Shown: positions 56,496 to 64,000 of the stretch, piece by piece
How the letters are laid out: the number at the start of each line of letters is the position of its first letter
Numbering within the stretch: the first letter of the stretch is position 1
Assembly (NCBI RefSeq): GCF_027172205.1
Contig: NC_070614.1
Location: forward strand, 31,186,501-31,250,500
Length of the DNA: 64,000 nucleotides
Direction: 5' to 3'
From: Podarcis raffonei
Taxonomy: Eukaryota; Chordata; Lepidosauria; Squamata; Lacertidae
Notes under the pieces: model-generated
Database searches by the model: none
Told to the model about the DNA's origin: nothing
The model's input: the letters and a program-made list of their open reading frames with translations, nothing else
Made by a program: the position numbers and the translations under genes

Positions 56496-57304
56496 GTTGT
56501 GGATCGAGGGCCCGACCCCCGCTATGTGAAATAAACACACAAGGACACGTGATATAAGGTTAATGGGCAAGAAAAGGCCACAACTTTATTGATTACAGCA
56601 GTGAAAAGGTATTGGCTTAGGCATTGGATGACTATAGGAGGTGGGTTTATTCAACAGTAGGTGGAGCCTGTTGATGCTAATCCAACTATAGGCTCACCCC
56701 TGATGTCACCGAGGGTCGTGCCATGGCCTCCCGCCAAGCAGGCATCAGACGGAATACACGACCGCCAGATTCCTTTAACGGAATAACCCACGGTAGATAG
56801 CAAATGCGATGGCCACACCTAGCCCTTGACACACATGAATCCAATGCCTAACCTACCCACCAATACCACAAAAGTTGTGACAATTGCTACGAGGTAGGCG
56901 AAAAAACCAAAAAGCCTAATGCCAAATGGAAAAATTCCTACCAGGCCCCCCAGACAACCGGGGCGACCAACCTAAGGTCCATAGCAAGGCCAAAAAACCT
57001 AGACCCTGAGCTAAATGGGAGTGGAGGGTGGGTGACTCGCTGCGGGACGACGACGACTGAGGAGGAGGCGGAGCTGGAGCCGCAGCATTAAGCTGCTAAA
57101 CACGCCCCCCGGAGACACCTGAGGAGGCGGAGCTGGAGCCGCAGCATTAAGCTGCTAAACACGCCCCCCGGAGACACCTGGTTGGCTGCCTCCGGTGGGC
57201 GTGGGCGCCAGTCAGGTGAGGAGGGGCGGGGGCTAAGGCCCCCGGCCAGGGGCGGAGCTCGGGCTCCCGCCCACAACCACTCCCCTCTCTTCCAGGGAGG
57301 AGAG
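56496..57304 (-). mobile_element. 0.8-kb interspersed element, diverged copy 3
   Basis: It shares ordered blocks with 44634-45444: GGCCACAACTTTATTGA, GGCTTAGGCATTGG, ATTCCTTTAACGGAAT, CCAATGCCTAACC, GTTGTGACAATTGCTACG, AATTCCTACCAGGCCCC and CATAGCAAGGCCAAA. It is strongly diverged and has a GC-rich right part not found in the other copies, including a 59-bp tandem duplication. It represents an older insertion or a different subfamily. Ends are approximate. Confidence 0.65.
57062..57179 (+). repeat. two tandem 59-bp units, GC-rich
   Basis: GAGGAGGCGGAGCTGGAGCC through CCCCCCGGAGACACCT occurs twice head to tail (57062-57120 and 57121-57179) with almost no difference, inside copy 3 of the 0.8-kb element. 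Near-identity shows the tandem duplication is much younger than the element. Confidence 0.85.
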
Positions 57305-58470
57305 TCTTTCTAGTATTTTGTGCAGTATGCACATGTATCAATAGAAGTAAATATACAGGCAAGTAAATGAGAAGAATTAATTTCCAAAATTCTGACTTCA
57401 CAACCTGAATCAGCATTAATTATTACTTTCAAGTTTCTGATCCTTTTGAAACACTCACAATATTTCACGTATTCCCTCCTGATGAGCTTTAGAAACTACC
57501 TGAGAGTCTCCAGTTCTACTGAGAATAAGTTTGGTAGTCTCTTTCCCAATGTCTTTTGCACTCTTGGGACCACAGATACAATGTGTGATGCCATCTGTAG
57601 GCTGCAATGCATTTATTAACTGGCGCTGTTGGGGGAGAAGTGAGCTTCTGAGGATTTCTGTAGGGCAAATTGAACACATGGCATATCATCGGGGTTAACC
57701 TGAATGTTCCCTCAACCTGTTCAGTACCTATTCATATTTTGCAACCTCATGTCATCCAACTGAAAGGTAAAAATTAAGCAGTTCATAATTCTTGCCTTCC
57801 TTGTTCCTGCCTGCACTTAACCAATGAGTGCCTTTTGCTCTCACAATCAAAATAGTTCATGTATTTTTCTTGACATTTCTTTCCATTTCTATTAAAATAG
57901 AGGGGTGGGGGTGGGGGATGGGGCACTGAATTTTATTTCCATGCGAGGACAGGATGAATGTTGCCATTTGATTCACACAGTTCCTAGTCCCCTGCCTCCT
58001 ACTCCAAATATGTGATCAGAATTGATAGCAGTTATCTGTGTCTGGGGAAGGAAAAGTAGGACCTTCTAATCTAATGTGTCCATCCCCAATCATTACTACC
58101 ACGGCATGATAAACTGCTCTTCACTGAGCACTATGTGTGTGCCATGAGATTCAAAGAATTTAACTTCTATTGTAGTTCTAATGATTTGAGAGATGGATAT
58201 ATTGGATAAGCTTGGTATGGGGAGAGCGGGCAGCACTATGCTGTTCTCTGGTATTAAGAGATGATGAAACTTATCTCTCTCCCCCCTTAAAACTTTAAAT
58301 CCATTCAGTTATTGTTAATGGGGAGGAAATAGGGGGTGGGGGGCAACACCCATGTCAAAATTATGACATTTTCTTCCCCCCAGATCAAAAGTAGCCTTTT
58401 TAAGGGGGGTATATGAGTAACAAAAAGAGAATTCTGCCTTACTAACTTTGGTTATGCTGCCTGTTTTTTT
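57305..58470. other. intergenic upstream of OR14-like gene
   Basis: No gene or clear repeat is recognised. The right end (TGCCTGTTTTTTTGTAG at 58458-58474) is a strong 3' splice site for the receptor exon. Confidence 0.5.
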
Positions 58471-58496
58471 GTAGGACAAAATGTATTAAGGACAAA

Positions 58497-59489
58497 ATGT
58501 CCAATGAAAGCACCATTACAGAATTCCTCCTCTTGGGTTTCTCTGAAGTTCGGGAGATACAGCTTGTATATTTTGTGATCTTTCTACTGATCTATATGGC
58601 AGCATTGTTAGGGAACATCCTCATCCTTGTGGCTGTGGTCACAGATCCCCATCTTCACAATCCCATGTACTTCTTCCTGGCAAATTTGTCTGTTATGGAC
58701 CTTGGGTACATCTCAGTCACAATACTAAAAGCCATGGCTAACTGTCTCATGAACACCAGGTTGATATCTTATTCGGAGTGCATCGCTCAAGTCTTCTTTC
58801 TCTTTTTCTTCATGGCATCAGACTTTTTCCTCCTCACAGTCATGGCGTATGACCGGTATGTTGCCATTTGTGACCCATTGCATTATGAAACAGTAGTGAA
58901 TAAGGAAGCCTGCATCCAAATGGTGACTAGTACATGGATCAGTGGTCTCCTTTATGCAACATTACACACTGGAGCCACCTTTGCTGTTCCTTTCTGTTCC
59001 AACACCATCAATCAGTTCTTCTGTGAGATACCTCAACTACTTAAGCTCTCCTGTTCTGACTTGTACCTTGTTGAAGCTGTGGCTCTGGGCTTGAGTGCAT
59101 GTCTAGGACTCGGCTGCTTCAGTTTCATAGTTGTGTCCTATGTGGAGATCTTCAAAACAGTGTTCAGAATTCCTTCGGCACAGAGTAGAGACAAAGCCTT
59201 CTCTACTTGCATTCCTCATCTCAGCGTTGTCTCCTTATTTCTTTTCACTGGCATCTTCGCCAACCTAAAACCAACTTCCAACTCACTGGCGGGTCTGGAC
59301 AGTTCAGTTGCCATGGCTTACTGTGTCCTTCCCCCACTGATGAATCCAATAATTTATAGCATGAGAAACAAGGAGATCAAAGCAGTGTTGGGGAAAATCT
59401 ATGGCAGATCCTGGAAAAAGCATACCAAAGGAAAATGTGGCTGTATAGGTCTGTGGCATAATATGCAAACAGGAACATCTACTCCCTGA
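58497..59489 (+). CDS. olfactory receptor, family 14-like
   Basis: An intact 330-codon odorant receptor. Landmarks: sequon NES at 3-5, TEFLLLGFSE at 8-17, GN at 39-40, HNPMYFFL at 54-61, MAYDRYVAICDPLHYETVVN at 116-135, VPFCSNTINQFFCEIPQLLKLSCSD at 164-188, SY at 214-215, FRIPSAQSRDKAFSTCIPHL at 223-242, PPLMNPIIYSMRN at 279-291. DPLHYETVxN, FCxIPQLLKLSCSD and KAFSTCxPHLxVVxLFLxTGxFAxLKP are hallmarks of family 14, expanded in sauropsids. The tail runs about 20 residues past the usual OR end (GCIGLWHNMQTGTSTP). A good acceptor (TTTTTTTGTAG) lies 22 bases upstream of the ATG; a first ATG in between opens only a two-codon frame. Confidence 0.94.
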   Translation: MSNESTITEFLLLGFSEVREIQLVYFVIFLLIYMAALLGNILILVAVVTDPHLHNPMYFFLANLSVMDLGYISVTILKAMANCLMNTRLISYSECIAQVFFLFFFMASDFFLLTVMAYDRYVAICDPLHYETVVNKEACIQMVTSTWISGLLYATLHTGATFAVPFCSNTINQFFCEIPQLLKLSCSDLYLVEAVALGLSACLGLGCFSFIVVSYVEIFKTVFRIPSAQSRDKAFSTCIPHLSVVSLFLFTGIFANLKPTSNSLAGLDSSVAMAYCVLPPLMNPIIYSMRNKEIKAVLGKIYGRSWKKHTKGKCGCIGLWHNMQTGTSTP

Positions 59490-59540
59490 GTCAGATATGG
59501 AAGTTTCTGACTGGCACATAGTACACAAGATGATTTGAAG

Positions 59541-59800
59541 CAGGGGCGCCACATCTAGGGACCGGAAGGGGCTTTGGCCCCCTCAATATTGGTGGGCAGG
59601 GGGCTGAGCCCTGCAATATTGAGGGGGCAACCATCCTCCACCACCACCGGTTGCCCTCCAAGTGCCCCTGCCCTCACCCGGGAGCCAGGCGGGGACTGAG
59701 ATGAACAAAGGGCATAGATCACCCTCCATACATCCTGCCTCCTCCCAGCGCCATCATGTGACGCATCAATATGGGGGGACAAGTCAGCTCCCATGATTTA
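59541..59800. repeat. GC-rich decayed repeat
   Basis: GCAGGGGCGCCACATCTAGG, then CCCCCTCAATATTGGTGGGC and CCTGCAATATTGAGGGGGC form inverted arms around GCAGGGGGCTGAGC; the remainder is GC-rich, unlike its surroundings. It resembles a decayed non-autonomous transposon. Class unknown. Confidence 0.4.
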
Positions 59801-59877
59801 AAGTGTACCTACCCATGTTCTTATGTCTTCATCTATGACCCTGTTCTGTTCTGTGTCCCATTGCTTTCTTTTTTTTT

Positions 59878-59883
59878 AATAAA
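59878..59883 (+). promoter_or_regulatory. candidate poly(A) signal of OR14-like gene
   Basis: AATAAA lies about 390 bases after the stop, followed within 20 bases by a GT-containing stretch. It is the first canonical signal downstream. Use is inferred. Confidence 0.4.
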
Positions 59884-61323
59884 GTGGGCAGACACATACA
59901 ATTGTGTAATGTTGACTAAACTAGACTAGATCATGGTGTTACTGGTAGGTTCTTTTGGCTTCATCTCTGCTTGTCTTTAGATGTAAGGCTAAGATAATGA
60001 CATTTCAGCATGCATATGAAATGGATCCCACAGGGATGATCTGGGCTTTTTTAATGCTTTTTCCTGGTTATTGCTGCTGAGGCTGCGTGTGGCATATGAA
60101 AAGAGATAAAGAGATACAGTTTCTATTGACTTGTTCCTAGAACAGATTTTTTAAACCTTTATTTCATTATATTTACTATAACTTCAGTTGTCCTGAAGGT
60201 TATGACTGTGGATAGAAAGTCAGAATTATTCTTATTTTATTTTTAAAAATCCTATAGTGCAAATAAAAGCCTTTGGCAACTAATTTTTGATAACTATTTT
60301 GATTCATTCATCAGAGTCATTGTTACTTGAATTCATTGACCATTACTTTGTTGGGTTAGTAACAACAAGTTTTGCTTTAAATATGTGAGTGGGTTGCACT
60401 TCCAATTCCAGCAATGAAAGTCAACGTACAGTTTTCCATGCCAGACATTAATGCTTCGAACATAAAAGAGACTCCTTAGTGGTTGGTGAATGAAATAAAA
60501 GCTGATGTGAAATGCTCTTCCAAAATCTCCTGTGCTGTTTGTGGTTGATTATTGGTAACAAAATAACCTGTGATGAGAGGGAGAGAAGGGGCTGCAATTA
60601 TCCAACACACTTCTCAGAAATCTATCATATGTGAAATTTCTGCTCATTTAACGATGAATAAAATTGCTGTGTTGGTAGTTCACATCAAAAGATCATGGAA
60701 GCAATTGGCAAAGGAGTGAGGACTGGAAAAAGTAGGGACAAGCCCATTGATAACTTCAACAACATGATTCAATATTTAAGACCGATCCACCAATCCTTCT
60801 TGCAATGAGGTTTCCAAATGCAAGAAGTGCTCACAAAATGTATTTATGTACAAAGTGGACGTTTAATGGGGAAATTAATTGTAAAGAATTGAAAATGTAA
60901 AGAATTGAAAAATGTGTATTTTACAGGAGGAGTGTGTTCAGAAAGTGTAAAAAATGGGTGCAATTTCAATGCAGAGATTGTTAATCATTTCAAAATGAAC
61001 AGGGCTTGTGTTTCCTTTGGAATGAGGTACAGTAGAGGCTATTCCAGGAAATAAAATCCTTGCTTAGATTTTAACACTTGCCAGATCCAGCGATTAGAAG
61101 GGGATCTAGGAATAAAAATGAAACTCATAACAGTATTGTTTCTCAAACCAGCTTCATTCCAGCTAGAGTCCTTCAGCCTTTCCTAATTCATCTCCACCAT
61201 AGGTGTGAACACCTAACACACCCACATCCTATTTCAAAGCATAACATTTTGCTTTGGATCCATCCCAAGTTTCTTTAAACAGAACTATTGTTCCAGTTCA
61301 TAATCATAGACCTGTTTCAGATG
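59884..61323. other. intergenic, nothing recognised
   Basis: AT-rich sequence without a gene or clear repeat. A short direct repeat (TGTAAAGAATTGAAAA type) occurs near 60880-60915. Confidence 0.45.
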
Positions 61324-62264
61324 GTTTGCTCCCAATATTTACTTTTTGTCATTATATCCCAGCTTTCCTCCAAGGAACTGAAGGTCACCTTCCCAAGTCT
61401 AACCTCCAGACAGCTCGGTAAGGTAGCTTAGCCTGAGGAAATTGGTGAAAGGTCATCCAGTTATCTTAATGGCTGAACAGAGATTTGAACCTGAGTTCCC
61501 TAGTCCTAGTCCAACACTCTAAGCACAACACTATACTGGCTCAGAATAGTCAGAATAATTTACTTATGTTAATCAGATTCAGTTCTGAATTTGAGATGCA
61601 GCTTGACATCTTGGTCAATAAAAAAGATATAACAACCAAGCAGATTTTGAAATCAGTTTCCCATTCTGTCTCCATTCATCAGCAAGTCACTCTTAAGCAT
61701 CCCTTATATAAGACTGAAGTTAAGGGTCAGTGGTTTAAAGATAGAGGGGAAATAATGGTAGGAAATATAGACAATTGCATCACTTGTTTTGTAAATTAGG
61801 ATTTGCAAGTCCTCATGGTGATGTTCTCCAAGGAGTGATTCTCTGAAACACTACAGAAAGCAGGGAGGCTCCATTGAATCCTCTTTGTCACAAACTATAA
61901 ATCATCTGCTAAAGACCACACTTCAGCATTTTGGAACTTTCTTCTTCCAGACAAAGACAGAGGTGAGTAGAATCCTATTAGTTCATCCTCAGTGCAGACC
62001 AGGGCTTGGAAGGTGCTTATATTTAAGTTACGAAAAGATCTCAAAATGTTTAATACAGCAGTAAAGTTAATGCAAACATAATTTTTCTCTGATAAAAAGT
62101 GATTACATCCATAGTTAAGAGAACATAATAATGTGTTGTTTCAAAATTCTGGTGATTGGGCTTAAAAGCTTCATGATTTTTCATTAATGCTAGGAAGTGT
62201 GTGGTTTGCATTTTTAAAAAGAAAGTTAAAGCATTGAGTTAGCAAAAATACCAAAACATCAAGT
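61324..62264 (+). repeat. tandem duplication, copy 1
   Basis: It starts GGTTTGCTCCCAATATTTAC and ends ACCAAAACATCAAGT. It contains an old tRNA-derived SINE (61335-61545) and unique sequence. Copy 2 follows directly, collinear and about 90 percent alike by eye. Confidence 0.8.
61951..61962 (+). other. candidate splice-site pair (short exon) in tandem unit
   Basis: A pyrimidine-rich tract ending TTCTTCCAG, then ACAAAGACAGAG, then the strong donor GTGAGT at 61963. The same arrangement recurs in copy 2 (donor at 63064) despite divergence around it. Either the CAG serves as acceptor of a 12-base exon, or the donor ends a longer first exon. No coding potential is attached. It could be the 5' exon of a gene to the right of the window. 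Confidence 0.3.
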
Positions 62265-63382
62265 GGTTTGCTCTCAATATTTACTTATTGTCATTATATC
62301 CCCTCCTTTCCTCCAAGGAGCTGGAGGTCATCCTTCCCAAGTTTAACCTCTTGACAGTTCTGTAAGGTAGCTTAGCCTGAGAATATTGGCGCAAGGTCAC
62401 CCAGTTATCTTAAGGGCTGAACAGAGATTTGAACCTGGGTTCTCAGTGGCGTAGCGTGGGGGGTGCAGGGGGGGACCGGTCGCACCGGGCGCAACATCTG
62501 GGGGTTAGGGTTAGGGGGCGCAAATCCACGGGTTAGGGGGCACAAATTACTTGCCTTGCCCCGGGTGCTGACAACCCACGCTACGCCACTGTGGGTTCCC
62601 TAGTCCTAGTCCAACACTCTAAACTCTACACTTTATCAGCTACGAATAGTCAGAATAATTTACTTATGTTAATCAGATTCAGTACTTAATTTGAGCTGCG
62701 GCATGACATTTTGGTCAATAAAAAAGATATAACCACCATGTAGGTTTTGAAATCAGTTTCCCATTCAGTCTGCATTCAGTCAGCACTTCACTCTTAAGCA
62801 TCCCTTACATAAGACTGAGGTTAAGGGTCAGTAGTTTAAAGATAGAGGGGAAATATTTCTAGGAAATATAGAAAATTGCATCACTTGTTTTGTAAATCAG
62901 GATTTGCAAATCCTCATGGTGATGTTCTCCAAGGAGTGATTCTTTGAAACACTACAGAAAGCAGGGAGGCTCAATTGATTCCTCTTTGTCACAAACTATA
63001 AATCATCTACTAAAGAACACACTTCAACATTTTGACACTTTCTTCTTCCAGACAAAGACAGAGGTGAGTAGACTAGGGCTTGGAAGGTATTCATATTTCA
63101 GTTATGAAAAGACTGTAAAAGGTTTGATACAGCAGTAGGATTAATGAAGAAAACATTATTCTACGAAAAAATAGGTAGTATTTATAGGTAAGAGAAGATA
63201 ATAAAGTGGTGTTTCAAAATTCTGGCGTTTGGGATGATTATCTCATATTAAGAAAGGAGGCAAACCCTACATACAATTGCCTGCATGTTTCAAAATTCTG
63301 GTGATTGGGCTTAAAAGCCTCATGATTTTTCATTAATGCTAGGAGGTGCATTATGGTTAGCAAAAATACCGAAACATCAAGT
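62265..63382 (+). repeat. tandem duplication, copy 2
   Basis: It starts GGTTTGCTCTCAATATTTAC and ends ACCGAAACATCAAGT. Longer than copy 1 because of a 148-bp transposon (62444-62591) and a small insertion near 63235-63290 that shares sequence with 63945-63990 (CATACAATTGCCTGCATGTT). A further partial copy of its last third is at about 63441-63715. Confidence 0.8.
62444..62591. mobile_element. 148-bp hAT-like MITE with 8-bp target duplication
   Basis: The terminal inverted repeats are CAGTGGCGTAGCGTGG and CCACGCTACGCCACTG (16 of 16 complementary). The flanks are TGGGTTCT (62436-62443) and TGGGTTCC (62592-62599), an 8-bp target duplication with one mismatch. Copy 1 of the tandem duplication has the uninterrupted site (CCTGAGTTCCCTAGTCC near 61490). 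The 8-bp duplication and CAG...CTG ends suit the hAT superfamily. It is GC-rich and has no coding capacity. Confidence 0.9.
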
Positions 63383-64000
63383 GTAAATTTCCTTTATGCA
63401 ACCACACTCCAAGGAGGATTTTTAAATTTATTTACATCTAGTGCTCATATTTCAGTTCTGAAAAGACCACAAAACGTTTAATACAGTAGTAGGATTAATG
63501 AAGAAATGATTATTCTGTGAAAAGATAGGTAGTATTTATAGGTAAGAGAAGGTAATACAGGGGTGTTACCAAATTCTGGTGATTGGTTTTAAACTCTGAA
63601 CGCTCATCAAAGCCAAATGATATTTCATTAATGCTAGGTGGTGTGTGACTTGCTTTTTAAAAATAAAGTAGAAGCATTATGGTTCACAAAAAAACAAACA
63701 TAAACACCATCATTAAGATCCTTTATGCAAACAAACAAATGAGAATCTGCTTATTTACATCTAATAGCAAGGTTGCTCTGAAAAGCTGTAGTGTGTATTT
63801 GATTCTACTTTCTCAATCTTGATTCAACATGAAACCAAGTTGGGTCTTTGCTGAGATGCTCCCCATGCTCCTTTTCAACTCTAAAATTCTATTAGTACCG
63901 GGGAGAATGAATGGTGTCAGTTGAATATCTACTGCTGGCATGACCCATTACCTCATATTAATAACCCCACATACAATTGCCTGCATGTTTCCTCATCCAA
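63383..64000. other. partial third tandem copy and right edge
   Basis: About 63441-63715 repeats the last third of the tandem unit (CATATTTCAGTTCTGAAAAG, then AGGTAGTATTTATAGGTAAG, then TTCATTAATGCTAGG). The remaining bases to the window end show no gene. Confidence 0.6.

Noticed and set aside
57088-57416. Ala/Pro/Arg-rich minus-strand frames
   Set aside because: They arise from the GC-rich tandem 59-mers inside a repeat element; no domain is present.
62505-62550. Interstitial telomere
   Set aside because: Only a few TTAGGG-like units occur, inside a MITE bounded by inverted repeats and a target duplication.

Overview
The window is vertebrate nuclear DNA, most likely from a squamate reptile (lizard or snake). 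The pointers are a type-2 vomeronasal receptor (V2R), an olfactory-receptor (OR) array of intronless coding exons, Sauria-type tRNA-derived SINEs, CR1 3' ends, a young 5'-truncated L1 and abundant squamate-style short DNA transposons. No bacterial features (operons, ribosome binding sites, CRISPR) are present. The species cannot be named from this sequence.

Layout. 0.4-3.1 kb: last three coding exons of a plus-strand V2R whose 5' exons lie outside the window. 5.9-6.8 kb: an OR of family 6/11 type. 10.7-22.1 kb: three plus-strand ORs of family 4 type; the second and third show a sharp identity step that looks like gene conversion. 26.8-27.7 kb: a family 6/11-type OR (here '11a'). 28.0-34.4 kb: a 6.4-kb block ('block A') holding a minus-strand family-4-type OR and the 5' stub of a family-11-type OR. 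38.3-49.0 kb: its source region ('block B'), with the paralogous minus-strand OR and the intact family-11-type OR '11b' at 48.8 kb. 54.4 kb: a third member, '11c'. 58.5 kb: a family 14-type OR. 61.3-63.7 kb: a gene-free tandem duplication. In total I see ten intact-looking ORs, one OR pseudogene fragment and one partial V2R.

How it fits together. All ten ORs are predicted seven-helix odorant receptors. Normally one such receptor is expressed per sensory neuron, so the genes form a repertoire rather than a pathway. The 11a/11b/11c genes share homologous 5' and 3' flanks over kilobases, so they are tandem duplicates. Block A sits inside the 3' flank of 11a between two copies of a 20-bp direct repeat, with the flank continuing on the far side; this is the signature of a duplicative insertion with a target-site duplication. 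Because A and B are close paralogues, A serves as an 'empty site' for later insertions in B. It dates an L1, two 0.24-kb TA-flanked MITEs, a SINE and an 0.8-kb element of uncertain class as younger than the A/B duplication, and shows their target duplications directly.

All comparisons were made by eye within the window. Family names for ORs and repeats rest on remembered motifs, not on searches.
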